Source: an uncultured Burkholderiales bacterium (GTDB taxonomy: Bacteria; Pseudomonadota; Gammaproteobacteria; Burkholderiales; Burkholderiaceae_C). Taken from it: a stretch of DNA of 64,000 bases. Every line of letters starts with the position of its first letter. The first letter of the stretch is position 1. The translations under genes were made by a program, and so were the position numbers. Under the pieces are notes generated by a model. The model worked only from the letters and a program-made list of their open reading frames with translations, had not been told where the DNA came from and did no database searches. Of the stretch, positions 48,173 to 58,316 are shown piece after piece. Where the stretch lies: NCBI GenBank assembly GCA_903933115.1, contig CAIZIT010000005.1, forward strand, positions 55,788 through 119,787, given 5' to 3'.

Positions 48173-49630
48173 ATGCAAGATCGCACTGATCCAATTATTG
48201 CTATATCAACAGCGCCAGGCAAAGGTGCGGTTGGTATAGTCAGGATCAGTGGACATAGCCTAGAAGGCTTTACCGAAATACTAACTAAAACAAAGTTAGA
48301 GGAAAAAAAAGTACGGTTTATCAAATTAAAAGATACACAAGGAGAACTCATTGATGAAGTTCTTTGTATATTTTTTAAGGGACCCAATAGCTACACAGGC
48401 GAAGATATATTGGAAATTCAAGGCCATGGAGGCCCAATAGTTTTACAAAGAATAGTTAAACATTGTTTAAAAATCAGCAAACTCAGAGACACGGCTACAC
48501 AAGCAGAACAACTTCCTTATTTACGTATAGCTAGGCCAGGAGAGTACAGTGAGCGTGCTTTTCTCAACAATAAAATTGATTTGTTGCAAGCGGAAGCCAT
48601 CATTGATTTAATCGATGCGAGTACAGAGCAAGCTTCTCTGGGCGCATCACGCTCTTTGTCTGGTGAGTTTTCTAAAAACATCAAAGAGCTATTAAGTGAA
48701 ATTACTCAAACAAGAGTATTTATTGAAGCCCATATAGATTTTCCGGAAGAGGAAATAGGAGCTTTAGAAATACAAAGAATAAAAGAAAAATTAATTAAAG
48801 AAATAGACATTAGCAATAAACTACTTGCCAGGACTAAAAATGGACTGCTTCTTAAAGAAGGAATCAATACAGTCATAACGGGTCAACCTAACGCAGGTAA
48901 GAGTTCCATCATGAATGCGTTATGTCAACAAGATGTATCCATTGTTACTGACATTGAAGGAACGACACGAGACCTGGTAAGACAGCATATGCAAGTCGAT
49001 GGAATTCCTATAAATTTGATTGATACGGCAGGGATAAGTTTTGAGAAAAAAGATAAGATAGATCCTGTTGAGAAGATTGGCATCGAGAAGGCTTGGAAAG
49101 AGCTGCACACAGCCGAGTTGGTTATATTTGTTCATGATATATCGAGAGTCTTTGAAAAAACATACATCGAAACAAGTCTTCAAATCTTAAAAGAAATAGA
49201 ACGAGGTCAAAATAAAAATACAAAACTCATTCATATTCTCAACAAATCAGATTTGATTAATGAAAACAAAGATTTGGAGTTAGCAAAAACTTACTTTGAC
49301 AAACTCTTTCAAGTAAACACTTTGATTTTGTCTACGAAGAGTAGCGGTGAATTGCAGAAATTACGTGAAAGAATATTGAACGATATGGGTTGGTCAAAAG
49401 ACAACAGTGAGAACGTTCACCTTGCAAGATCTAGACATTTGCAATCCATCATTAAAGTAAAAGAGCACCTAGAAGTGGCGGTTAGCTTGTTCGATTCAAA
49501 GATATTGAGCTTGGAATTAATTGCAGAGGAGATGCGTCTTGTTCAAAACGCATTATCTGAAATAACCGGTGAATATTCATCCGATGACTTGCTTGGTGAA
49601 ATCTTTTCTACTTTTTGCATTGGCAAATAA
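48173..49630 (+). CDS. mnmE: tRNA-modification GTPase
   Basis: MnmE (TrmE) couples GTP hydrolysis to cmnm5U34 formation with MnmG. It has the tetrahydrofolate-binding N-domain (ISTAPGKGAVGIVRISG, NSYTGEDILEIQGHGG). The G domain follows: P-loop GQPNAGKSS, DTAGI, NKSD. The C-terminal CIGK contains the essential Cys. It is 485 aa and lacks no motif. The coding region is strikingly AT-rich: one sampled 60-nt line (48781-48840) counts 14 G/C. The gene also uses many ATA and AAA codons. Confidence 0.96.
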   Translation: MQDRTDPIIAISTAPGKGAVGIVRISGHSLEGFTEILTKTKLEEKKVRFIKLKDTQGELIDEVLCIFFKGPNSYTGEDILEIQGHGGPIVLQRIVKHCLKISKLRDTATQAEQLPYLRIARPGEYSERAFLNNKIDLLQAEAIIDLIDASTEQASLGASRSLSGEFSKNIKELLSEITQTRVFIEAHIDFPEEEIGALEIQRIKEKLIKEIDISNKLLARTKNGLLLKEGINTVITGQPNAGKSSIMNALCQQDVSIVTDIEGTTRDLVRQHMQVDGIPINLIDTAGISFEKKDKIDPVEKIGIEKAWKELHTAELVIFVHDISRVFEKTYIETSLQILKEIERGQNKNTKLIHILNKSDLINENKDLELAKTYFDKLFQVNTLILSTKSSGELQKLRERILNDMGWSKDNSENVHLARSRHLQSIIKVKEHLEVAVSLFDSKILSLELIAEEMRLVQNALSEITGEYSSDDLLGEIFSTFCIGK

Positions 49631-49643
49631 GTGAATACAAAAA

Positions 49644-50633
49644 ATGAATAAATCAAAAGAAATTTCATTGTCTCAAATTGAGAAAATGATAAAAGAAACC
49701 TTGGTGATAGAAGCGAACGAGCTTGAAAAAGCAGTTTCAAAAATTACCATCGAGTGGGCACAAGCAGTTAAGGCAATTCTCAGCACTGAAGGCAGAGTAG
49801 TCGTCATGGGGATGGGCAAAAGCGGACACATTGGTAAGAAAATTGCTGCAACACTTGCGTCTACTGGAACACCGGCGATGTTTGTGCATCCTGGAGAAGC
49901 AAGCCATGGTGATTTGGGTATGATCGTCAAAAACGATATCGTTTTGGCAATTTCAAATAGTGGAGAGAGTGAAGAGTTGACTTCAATCTTGCCTGTTTTG
50001 AAAAGAATTGGCGTTCAAATCATAGCGATTTCGGGGAATAAAGAGTCAACGTTGACCAAGCATGCAGACTGGTTTTTGGAAAGTGCTGTGGATAGAGAGG
50101 CCTGTCCATTGAATCTTGCACCCACTGCTTCAACAACAGTTCAGTTAGCAATCGGAGATGCAATTGCGGTTTCGTTACTTGATGCCAGAGGCTTCAAAGA
50201 AAGCGATTTTGCCAGGTCTCATCCAGGTGGATCTTTAGGCAGGAAATTGCTTACACTGGTTTCAGACATCATGAGACATTTGCCTGATGTCCCTTATGTG
50301 CAAGGAGATACACAATTCACAGATTTGATGAAAACCATGAGCGAAAAAGGGCTTGGAGCAACGTCAATTGTTGATAAAGCAATGAAAGTTGTGGGCGTGT
50401 TTACAGATGGTGACTTGAGACGTCTGGTTGAGAAGGGAAGCGATTTACGCCAGCTCAAAGCATGCGAAGTGATGATAAAAAATCCAAAGCTTATCAAATC
50501 TGATGCTCTTGCAGTTGAGGCCGCTCAATTGATGGAAGACAAAAGAATCACCTCTGTATTTGTGATTGATGATGAGGGTCGCTTGGTAGGAGCTATCAAC
50601 AGCAACGACTTGATGAAATCAAAAGTCATTTAA
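49644..50633 (+). CDS. kdsD: Arabinose-5-phosphate isomerase
   Basis: Converts ribulose 5-phosphate to arabinose 5-phosphate, the first step to Kdo for lipopolysaccharide. The N-terminal SIS domain (VVVMGMGKSGHIGKKIAATL, FVHPGEASHGDLGM) is joined to two C-terminal CBS modules (about 205-329). It is 329 aa. kdsC follows by 11 bp. KdsD rather than KpsF or GutQ is chosen from this LPS neighbourhood. Confidence 0.94.
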   Translation: MNKSKEISLSQIEKMIKETLVIEANELEKAVSKITIEWAQAVKAILSTEGRVVVMGMGKSGHIGKKIAATLASTGTPAMFVHPGEASHGDLGMIVKNDIVLAISNSGESEELTSILPVLKRIGVQIIAISGNKESTLTKHADWFLESAVDREACPLNLAPTASTTVQLAIGDAIAVSLLDARGFKESDFARSHPGGSLGRKLLTLVSDIMRHLPDVPYVQGDTQFTDLMKTMSEKGLGATSIVDKAMKVVGVFTDGDLRRLVEKGSDLRQLKACEVMIKNPKLIKSDALAVEAAQLMEDKRITSVFVIDDEGRLVGAINSNDLMKSKVI

Positions 50634-50644
50634 ACTGAGAAGAT

Positions 50645-51184
50645 ATGAAAATGACACCTGAGATAAAGCACTTTGCAAATATTAAGTTATTGCTTTTAGA
50701 TGTTGATGGTGTACTAACAGATGGAGGTATATATTACTCTGAGCACGGTGAGAATGTTAAGAGATTTCATACGCTAGATGGCCAGGGACTTAAATATTTG
50801 ATGAGCAGTGGTGTAGTTCCTGCAGTGATTTCTGGCCGAAGCAGTGATGCACTTAAAGTGCGCTTAAGGGATTTGGGCTTTGCAGAGATTTTTCTGAACG
50901 TCCACAATAAAGTAGAGGTTGCTGAGCAATTGATAAGCCGTTATGCCCTTGGCTGGGAACATGTAGCCGCAATGGGAGATGACTGGCCCGATTTACCCAT
51001 GCTAAACAAGGCGAGAGTTTCTTTTGCTCCACCAAACGCTCATAAAGAAGTCATCAAGAGAGTTGCTTACGTTACTCAACATTTAGCTGGATCGGGAGCC
51101 GTTAGAGAGGTTTGTGATATTGTTTTAAAGGCAAACGGGCATTACGATTCAATTTTAAACAGCTATCTCAATGAATCTAATTAA
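50645..51184 (+). CDS. kdsC: Kdo-8-phosphate phosphatase
   Basis: A cap-less HAD phosphatase (179 aa) that releases Kdo from Kdo-8-phosphate. The nucleophile motif LLLDVDGVLTDGGIYY and the later MGDDWPDLPML and ISGRSSDA motifs are intact. An ATG six bases into the gene (50651) is an alternative start. The 3' end overlaps lptC by 14 bp. Confidence 0.95.
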   Translation: MKMTPEIKHFANIKLLLLDVDGVLTDGGIYYSEHGENVKRFHTLDGQGLKYLMSSGVVPAVISGRSSDALKVRLRDLGFAEIFLNVHNKVEVAEQLISRYALGWEHVAAMGDDWPDLPMLNKARVSFAPPNAHKEVIKRVAYVTQHLAGSGAVREVCDIVLKANGHYDSILNSYLNESN

Positions 51185-51830
51185 GTTAGAAACGCTAGAG
51201 CCAAAGCACGAGGCGCAAATACAAATAACAAGGCGTTTTATCGACAAAAGCCTTGCATATGTTCCTGTGATACTGATGGGTATTTTGGCAATGCTTTCAT
51301 ACTGGCTGATCAAAAACACGCCCGAACTGGAGACCAACAAACCAAAAATCGAACTTAAACATGAAATCGACTATGAGTTAAAAAGTTTTTCAGTTAAAAC
51401 ATACCGCCAAAGTGGTCAATTGCAATCCTTGATCATTGGGGATAGAGCCAAACATTTCGCAGATACAGAAACATTGGAAATCGATTTACCTCAAGTTCAG
51501 GTGATGGATTTGAATCAAAATAAAACAACAGCTACCTCCACTCGAGCAATATCAAATGCGGATGGTTCAGAGCTTCAAATGATCGGCAATGCGATCTTGA
51601 TCAAGTCTAGAGCACCAGATGCCAGTATAAAAACACAAGATATGTTTGAGTTGAGAAGTGAATACTTGAATTTTTTAATGGATGATGAAGTGATTAAATC
51701 GCATTTACCTGTTGACATAAAAAAACAAGCAAGTCACTTCAGTGCGATGTCTATGGATTATGATAATTTAAATCAAACATTGAAGTTAAAGGGCCGTGTT
51801 CGAGGTTTCGTAGAATCGAAGTCCCAATAA
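51171..51830 (+). CDS. lptC: LPS export protein LptC
   Basis: The inner-membrane bitopic protein of the Lpt bridge that passes LPS to LptA. One helix (about 25-45: KSLAYVPVILMGILAMLSYWL, quoted here only in shortened form) is followed by a periplasmic beta-jellyroll with KSFSVKTYRQSGQLQSLIIG. It is 219 aa. It overlaps kdsC. The usual next genes lptA and lptB are absent; a terminator and an opposing gene follow instead, so they must lie elsewhere. Confidence 0.87.
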   Translation: MNLIKLETLEPKHEAQIQITRRFIDKSLAYVPVILMGILAMLSYWLIKNTPELETNKPKIELKHEIDYELKSFSVKTYRQSGQLQSLIIGDRAKHFADTETLEIDLPQVQVMDLNQNKTTATSTRAISNADGSELQMIGNAILIKSRAPDASIKTQDMFELRSEYLNFLMDDEVIKSHLPVDIKKQASHFSAMSMDYDNLNQTLKLKGRVRGFVESKSQ

Positions 51831-51855
51831 AAAAAGCTCCTAAAAGGAGCTTTTT
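51831..51855. terminator. Bidirectional terminator between lptC and the RRM gene
   Basis: A perfect 10-bp stem AAAAAGCTCC / GGAGCTTTTT with a 5-nt loop. T-runs occur on both strands, directly after the lptC stop. Confidence 0.88.
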
Positions 51856-51878
51856 ATGGAATATCTAAGTTTTAGATA

Positions 51879-52310
51879 TTAAGAGCCATAAGGGCTACGG
51901 AAACTACCGTCGTTACCGCCGCCTTCACGGCGTCCACCGCCGTAACCGCCGCCGCCTTCACGACGTCCGCCGCCGCCACCACCATAGCCGCCACCGCCGC
52001 CGCCGTATCCACCGCCGCCGCCGCCGCCAAATCCACCACCTGATCTAGGTGGGCGGCGAGCTTCCATTGGTCGTGCTTCGTTCACAACCAAACTACGTCC
52101 GCCAAGAGGTTGGCCATTCATGCCTTCGATGGCAGCTTGCGCTTCAGCATCGCTGGCCATTTCCACAAAACCAAAACCTTTTGAGCGTCCTGTATCACGC
52201 TCCATCATTACTTTAGCGCTGGTCACAGCACCAAATTGACCAAAAGATTGTTCTAAATCACTGTCTCGCACCGAGTACGGCAGGTTACCCACGTAAAGCT
52301 TGTTGCCCAT
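51879..52310 (-). CDS. RRM RNA-binding protein with glycine-rich tail
   Basis: The protein (143 aa) is one RRM domain (about 1-82) with intact RNP2 KLYVGNLPYS and RNP1 KGFGFVEM. It is followed by a Gly-rich tail with repeated GGGYGG and GGRREGGG units. Such proteins are bacterial RRM/Rbp-type RNA chaperones, often cold-induced. The tail is encoded by a GC-rich run of CCGCCG triplets standing out in this AT-rich region. AGGAG is 8 nt before the ATG at 52310. Confidence 0.92.
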   Translation of the reverse strand: MGNKLYVGNLPYSVRDSDLEQSFGQFGAVTSAKVMMERDTGRSKGFGFVEMASDAEAQAAIEGMNGQPLGGRSLVVNEARPMEARRPPRSGGGFGGGGGGGYGGGGGGYGGGGGGRREGGGGYGGGRREGGGNDGSFRSPYGS

Positions 52311-52669
52311 GAAAGGGACTCCTATAAACACAAAAACAAAGCGATGGGGTCCCAGGGCACAACGTCAGAAAAAAACGGGGGGCACGAAACTAACCGATCA
52401 CCAAACATGTAGACATCAAAACACCTAAAGATGTAAGGTCTACAAAATCATTATGTATCAATATGACTTGGTGATGCAAAGTACCGCATGATTATTTGAT
52501 AAAGTGTGTGTAAATACCACAGACACTGGCAGTTTAAATCCACAAGGACTTGAAGACGCAAGGATAGAATGAAGGAAATCAAATGCTATTTATTAATACT
52601 TAATAACTAATAAAAAGCAGAAATACCACCAATTGAGAATTTAATTGTTTGCTTGGATCTTTTAACGCA
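52311..52669. other. Long intergenic region upstream of metX and the RRM gene
   Basis: A 359-bp AT-rich gap between two divergent genes, probably holding both promoters and a long RRM leader. An inverted repeat GTAGAC (52409-52414) / GTCTAC (52438-52443), with an inner ACATC/GATGT alternative stem, is the only clear structure. A 13-codon frame at 52569 has a poorly spaced ribosome site. No gene is called. Confidence 0.4.
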
Positions 52670-53812
52670 ATGAATTTTTTTGCTAAAACTCAAAAAATGA
52701 CCTTTGATGCTCCCTTGAGCATGCAAAGCGGTGCATTTTTACAAAATTACGAGTTGGCTTATGAAACATATGGTGAACTCAATGAAGATCGATCAAATGC
52801 GGTGTTGATTTGTCACGCATTGAATGCTTCCCACCATGTCTCGGGTGTTTACGAGGAACAAGAAAACAGTGAGGGTTGGTGGTTCAATATGATTGGGCCT
52901 GGGAAGTCTGTTGATACCAATCGGTTTTTTGTCATTTGTATCAACAATTTAGGCTCATGCTTTGGCTCCACAGGGCCGATGAGCATCAATCCAGAAACAC
53001 AAGAGGCATATGGATCAGCCTTCCCTGTCGTAACGGTGGAGGATTGGGTGCAATCTCAAGAAAGGTTAATAGACCGATTGGGGATCAAAACATTATTGGC
53101 TGTCATGGGCGGAAGCCTAGGTGGCATGCAGGTTTTATCATGGACACTCCAATACCCAGATAAGGTAAAAAACGCAATTGTCATAGCTAGCGCGCCGAAT
53201 TTAAATGCAGAAAATATTGCCTTTAATGAGGTTGCTAGAAGAGCAATCGTTACGGATCCAGATTTTCATGAAGGCAATTACTATAAATATGGCGTCGTGC
53301 CCAAAAGAGGCTTGCGAATAGCAAGAATGATTGGGCACATTACCTATTTAAGCGATGACGTGATGAACTCAAAATTCGGAAGAACACTCCGAAGAAGTAT
53401 AAAAAAAGAAACCGAATTAAAAGACCAAAATTATTTATTCACTACACAAAATATTGAGTTTGAAATAGAAAGTTATTTAAGGTATCAAGGAGATAAATTC
53501 TCAGAGTATTTTGATGCCAACACTTATTTGTTGATCACAAGGGCTCTTGACTATTTTGATCCTGCAAAAAAATACAATGGCAACCTTAGTCTAGCGTTTA
53601 ATGCAATCAAAGCAAAATTTTTAATCATAAGTTTTACGACCGACTGGAGGTTTTCCCCCAACAGAAGTGAGGAGTTGGTCAAAGCATTACTTGATAATGA
53701 AAGACAAGTGTCTTATTTGAATATCAATGCACCGAACGGACACGATGCTTTTTTGTTAGACGACTCCAGATACATGAGTGCAATTAAAAACTACTTTAGT
53801 AATATAAATTAG
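52670..53812 (+). CDS. metX: Homoserine O-acyltransferase
   Basis: An alpha/beta-hydrolase-fold enzyme (380 aa) that acylates homoserine at the start of methionine synthesis. The nucleophile Ser149 is in [12 protein letters not shown], the Asp in [14 protein letters not shown] and the His in [11 protein letters not shown]. Whether acetyl- or succinyl-CoA is used cannot be decided from family membership alone. The ATG at 52670 is preferred to TTG at 52649. metW follows by 10 bp, the usual proteobacterial pair. Confidence 0.94.
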   Translation: MNFFAKTQKMTFDAPLSMQSGAFLQNYELAYETYGELNEDRSNAVLICHALNASHHVSGVYEEQENSEGWWFNMIGPGKSVDTNRFFVICINNLGSCFGSTGPMSINPETQEAYGSAFPVVTVEDWVQSQERLIDRLGIKTLLAVMGGSLGGMQVLSWTLQYPDKVKNAIVIASAPNLNAENIAFNEVARRAIVTDPDFHEGNYYKYGVVPKRGLRIARMIGHITYLSDDVMNSKFGRTLRRSIKKETELKDQNYLFTTQNIEFEIESYLRYQGDKFSEYFDANTYLLITRALDYFDPAKKYNGNLSLAFNAIKAKFLIISFTTDWRFSPNRSEELVKALLDNERQVSYLNINAPNGHDAFLLDDSRYMSAIKNYFSNIN

Positions 53813-53822
53813 TGAGAGCAAA

Positions 53823-54407
53823 TTGAGTCAAAAGAAATATATAGAAACAATTGGCAATTTAGTGCCTAAAAAATCTAGAGTTTTAGACCTGGGTTGTGGA
53901 GATGGCTTACTGCTTGAATATTTAATCAAGGAAAGAGAATGTTCAGGATATGGGATTGAACTCGATGATGAGAATGTATTGGCCTGTTTAAAAAGGGGTG
54001 TCAATGTTCTTCAATTGAACTTGGAAGAGGGTTTGAAGTTATTTGAGGACAAATCGTTTGATGTTGTATTACAAATCGACACTTTGCAGCACTTAAAAAA
54101 TGCAGAAACGATGTTGACGGAGACCACTCGAGTAGGCAAAGTAGGCTTAGTAACTTTTCCTAATTTTGCCCATTGGCCCAATCGCATTAGTGTTCTCAAT
54201 GGCAGAATGCCCGTCACAAAGCATTTACCTTACCAATGGTATAACACGCCCAATATTCGGGTCGCAACGTTTGACGACTTTTACCAACTGGCGAGAAAGA
54301 ACAAACTACGCGTATTGGACGCTTTTGGAATTCAAAACGATGTGAAAATAAAATACCTTAAAAATTTAAGATCAAGTAAAGCTGTTTTTAAAGTTACCAA
54401 TATCTAA
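53823..54407 (+). CDS. metW: Methionine biosynthesis protein MetW
   Basis: A SAM-methyltransferase-like protein (194 aa) that accompanies MetX; in several Proteobacteria it is needed with MetX for homoserine acylation. The SAM loop RVLDLGCGDGLLLEYL and VVLQIDTLQHL are present, with PNFAHWPNRISVLNGRMP and LPYQWYNTPNIR characteristic of MetW. The start is TTG at 53823, with GAGAG upstream; no ATG fits. Confidence 0.93.
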   Translation: MSQKKYIETIGNLVPKKSRVLDLGCGDGLLLEYLIKERECSGYGIELDDENVLACLKRGVNVLQLNLEEGLKLFEDKSFDVVLQIDTLQHLKNAETMLTETTRVGKVGLVTFPNFAHWPNRISVLNGRMPVTKHLPYQWYNTPNIRVATFDDFYQLARKNKLRVLDAFGIQNDVKIKYLKNLRSSKAVFKVTNI

Positions 54408-54427
54408 ACTAAAACGAAGGAAAAAAA

Positions 54428-55117
54428 ATGGGAAAAACAATTGAAATTAGCGCGAAAGATAATTTTAAGAATGAGAACTATATTGCGTACCCCAATGGAA
54501 AAATCAAAGGTGCGGTTGTTGTCATTCAAGAAATATTTGGCGTTAATGCCCATATTCAGGCCGTTGCCGATTCATATGCTGCTCACGGTTATTTGGCCAT
54601 TGCGCCAGCAACATTTTCAAGAGTAAAAACAGGTGTAAATCTTGGTTATACACCGGATGATATGAAAGCAGGTTTTGAGTTAAAAACAGCAGTTGAGCAA
54701 CTGCCTAATGATGGAGTTTTAGCAGATATCCAGGCTTCTGTGGATTGGGCCATTCATGAGACTCAAGGATTAAAAGTTGGCGTTGTAGGGTATTGTTGGG
54801 GCGGATTGTTGACTTGGAGATCCGCGGCTTTGATCAAAGGCGTTTCAGCAGCAGTCCCCTACTATGGTGGCGGCATGACCGTAGAGCCCGCGATTAACTT
54901 AACGCCATTGTGCCCAACAATTGTTCATTTCGCTGAACAGGATCACTGGATAACCATGGACACGGTGGAGGCCTTTAAAGGAAAGCATCCAAACGTCGAA
55001 GTCTACGTGTACCCTGCAGACCATGGATTCAATTGTGATCATCGAGGCGCTTACCATGAGCCATCTGCAAAGCAGGCTCTAGAAAGAACCTTGACCTTTT
55101 TTGAGACAAATCTCTGA
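54428..55117 (+). CDS. Dienelactone hydrolase family protein
   Basis: An alpha/beta-hydrolase (229 aa) with an intact Cys-Asp-His triad: Cys123 in GVVGYCWGGLLTW, Asp172 in AEQDHW and His199 in ADHGFNCDHRG. The family opens dienelactones in aromatic breakdown, but many members act on other lactones or esters. No aromatic-degradation genes are adjacent, so a housekeeping or detoxifying role is possible. It is 20 bp downstream of metW. Confidence 0.9.
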   Translation: MGKTIEISAKDNFKNENYIAYPNGKIKGAVVVIQEIFGVNAHIQAVADSYAAHGYLAIAPATFSRVKTGVNLGYTPDDMKAGFELKTAVEQLPNDGVLADIQASVDWAIHETQGLKVGVVGYCWGGLLTWRSAALIKGVSAAVPYYGGGMTVEPAINLTPLCPTIVHFAEQDHWITMDTVEAFKGKHPNVEVYVYPADHGFNCDHRGAYHEPSAKQALERTLTFFETNL

Positions 55118-55120
55118 TTC

Positions 55121-55149
55121 AAGAGTAAGCCCCAATCGGGCTTACTCTT
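55121..55149. terminator. Terminator between dienelactone hydrolase and hemB
   Basis: A perfect 12-bp stem AAGAGTAAGCCC / GGGCTTACTCTT with a 5-nt loop between two convergent genes. There is no long T-run on either side. Confidence 0.6.
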
Positions 55150-55159
55150 CTGAGATGGC

Positions 55160-56167
<1,008 letters not shown>

Positions 56168-56289
56168 TTAAAATAAGTGATAAAACGAGGATATATTGGG
56201 ACAAAATTCGGAAAAAATGAATGCCAATAGTATCTTAGTGTAATTTATGGCCTCATGAATAAGAGGGAACCCCAAAAAAGGAGCCAAGT

Positions 56290-56823
56290 GTGCTTTGGAT
56301 TAAAACATTTCATATTATTTTTATTGCCAGTTGGTTTTCGGGTTTGTTTTATTTACCAAGAATATATGTCAACTTGGCGATGCTTGAAGACAGCGATCAG
56401 GTGACCAAATCGCGTCTGATCACCATGTCAGACAAATTGTTGAAATTCATGACTTTGTTGAGTATTCCGAGTTTGGTACTTGGATTAATCTTATGGCAAA
56501 TGTACGGAATCGGAGCCTCATCAGATTCGGGTTGGATGCACTTGAAGTTGTTACTTGTCATGATGGTGATTGGCTATCACGCATACTGTTTTAAGCTTTT
56601 GCGTGATTTCAAAGAAGACAACAATCACCACTCACATCTTTGGTACAGATGGTTCAATGAAATGCCTGTCATATTGATGGTTTATATCGTTGCGTTGATT
56701 GTCAATAAGCCGACGGATCTAATGTCATTTTTATTGAATTTGACCGCATATTTCATGTTGGCTATATTGGGATTTTTTGCAATTAATTTTGTAATTAATA
56801 AGAAAAGAATAAAGCAAAAATAA
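56290..56823 (+). CDS. hemJ: Protoporphyrinogen oxidase HemJ
   Basis: A 177-residue inner-membrane protein with about four helices, related to the CopD/HemJ family. The start LWIKTFHIIFIASWFSGLFYLPRIYV, a Lys helix (LKLLLVMMVIGYHAYCFKLL) and the hallmark RWFNEMPVILMVYIVALIV fit HemJ, which oxidises protoporphyrinogen IX. The GTG start is preceded by AGGAG. Its divergent placement next to hemB supports the call. It overlaps the next gene by 1 bp. Confidence 0.83.
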   Translation: MLWIKTFHIIFIASWFSGLFYLPRIYVNLAMLEDSDQVTKSRLITMSDKLLKFMTLLSIPSLVLGLILWQMYGIGASSDSGWMHLKLLLVMMVIGYHAYCFKLLRDFKEDNNHHSHLWYRWFNEMPVILMVYIVALIVNKPTDLMSFLLNLTAYFMLAILGFFAINFVINKKRIKQK

Positions 56824-57947
56824 TGGACAAAATAAAAACTTCAGCACTACCCATATCATGGGTTTATGCTTTAGTCATTATTTATGCAAGCCTCTACCCT
56901 TTTTCAGGTTGGAGAGATCAGTCCATCTATCCATGGGAGTTTTTGTGGGCACCCTTTCCGCTTTATTGGACTGTCTCCGATGTGATTATCAACATTTTGG
57001 GTTACATACCTTTTGGATTTTTTTTAACCTTGGCGGACTTGAGAGTTAAAAATCGTGACGCGAGTTCACTTAGCTTTAATTGGATTTTTGCAATATGCAT
57101 GTCTTTGCTGATGGAGTCTTTGCAAACATACCTCCCTGCAAGAGTGCCCTCTTCCATTGACTTCTTGCTCAACTCATTGGGCGTCTTTTTTGGAGTAGGG
57201 ATAGCATATTTTTGTGAAACGCATCAAATCATTGATGCATGGAATCAGCTCCGATCGCGATGGTTGATCAACGAGTCCGTTGGTCCATTGGCCTGTTTGA
57301 TAACTTGGCCGCTGGCGATCATTTATCCACCAAGTATTCCGTTTTTGATGGGTGATATGAGCTGGGGGATGAAGAAAGAAGCTTATAAATTTCTAGGGAT
57401 TCAGCCCCATGAGGAGTGGATGAGAGCTATAAGTGGAACACTTTTACAAATGAGTAATTTTGAGTCAACAGTTTGCGTCGCAACAGGTTTGTCAATACCC
57501 ATTTTCTTAGCTTTTAGCATTGCTCCTGTTTTAATACATCGAGTGTGGGTTGTTTTTGGAGTTTGTTTTGTAGGTGCTTGTGCACTGATGTTGACCTCAG
57601 CATTGACCTTTGATACGTTTCACATTTTCTCTTGGTTTTCAATGTATATTTTTTTTGGGTTTTGTATCGCCATTATTTCATCATTGATGCTTTCAAAAAT
57701 TTCTACCCAAGCTGCACAGGTTCTATTGTTCATACTCTTGTTGATGCATTTGTTTTTGCCTAACGATTTGAGCAGCGATGTTTACCTGGCTCAAAGCATC
57801 CAAGTTTGGGAGCAAGGCAAAAATGCGAGATATATCGGATTGACTCAATGGGTGGGACTTTTGTGGCCTTATATTTTGTTGGTTGTCATTGCATATCGCT
57901 TAATCGATAGAAAAGTAACTAAAATTTATCCTGATGATGCAAATTAA
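56823..57947 (+). CDS. VanZ-like membrane protein
   Basis: A 374-residue polytopic membrane protein. The N-terminal third has a VanZ-like four-helix pattern: YASLYPFSGWRDQSIYPWEF is cited by position (about 21-40), DVIINILGYIPFGFFLTL, and LMESLQTYLPARVPSSIDFLLNSLGVFFG. The C-terminal two thirds add about five more helices of unknown role. VanZ proteins affect teicoplanin sensitivity, but in Gram-negatives the function is unknown. It starts at the last base of the hemJ stop codon (1-bp overlap, TAATG), implying coupling. Confidence 0.8.
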   Translation: MDKIKTSALPISWVYALVIIYASLYPFSGWRDQSIYPWEFLWAPFPLYWTVSDVIINILGYIPFGFFLTLADLRVKNRDASSLSFNWIFAICMSLLMESLQTYLPARVPSSIDFLLNSLGVFFGVGIAYFCETHQIIDAWNQLRSRWLINESVGPLACLITWPLAIIYPPSIPFLMGDMSWGMKKEAYKFLGIQPHEEWMRAISGTLLQMSNFESTVCVATGLSIPIFLAFSIAPVLIHRVWVVFGVCFVGACALMLTSALTFDTFHIFSWFSMYIFFGFCIAIISSLMLSKISTQAAQVLLFILLLMHLFLPNDLSSDVYLAQSIQVWEQGKNARYIGLTQWVGLLWPYILLVVIAYRLIDRKVTKIYPDDAN

Positions 57948-57976
57948 AAATAAAAGTACAAAACGGAAAGAAAGAT

Positions 57977-58312
57977 ATGAACAGTGAATCCTATTACAAG
58001 CATCATGTATTTTTTTGCTTAAATGAGAGAAAAGATAACGAGCAATCATGTGCTGCACACCAAGCAAAAGAAGGATTTGAATATTGCAAAAATAGAGTAA
58101 AAAGTTTAGGCCTATCGGGGCCGGGTGGTGTTCGTGTGAACAAAGCAGGGTGCTTAGACCGTTGTGCAGGAGGCCCTGTTGTTGTTGTTTATCCAGACGA
58201 GGCTTGGTATACGTATTTTGATGAAAGTGATTTAGACGAAATTATAGAAAGTCACTTGGTACTGAACCAAAAGGTAGAAAGACTTTTACTTCCAAAAGAT
58301 ATAGGGCGTTAA
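57977..58312 (+). CDS. Thioredoxin-like [2Fe-2S] ferredoxin
   Basis: A 111-residue protein of the NuoE-like thioredoxin-fold ferredoxins. The four cluster cysteines are in the pattern HVFFCLNERKDNEQSC (Cys14, Cys25 region) and NKAGCLDRCAGGPVVVVYP. The C-terminal YPDEAWYTYF segment is typical. The partner is unknown. It is 29 bp after the VanZ-like gene and 4 bp before an alpha/beta hydrolase, in one operon. Confidence 0.88.
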   Translation: MNSESYYKHHVFFCLNERKDNEQSCAAHQAKEGFEYCKNRVKSLGLSGPGGVRVNKAGCLDRCAGGPVVVVYPDEAWYTYFDESDLDEIIESHLVLNQKVERLLLPKDIGR

Positions 58313-58316
58313 GCGA

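Noticed and set aside
51950..52030. A run of CCGCCG triplets taken as a possible microsatellite or CRISPR-like repeat
   Set aside because: It encodes the glycine-rich tail of the RRM protein in frame and has no spacers.
52569..52610. A 13-codon possible leader peptide upstream of metX
   Set aside because: The ribosome site is too close (4 nt), there is no methionine run and no attenuator follows.
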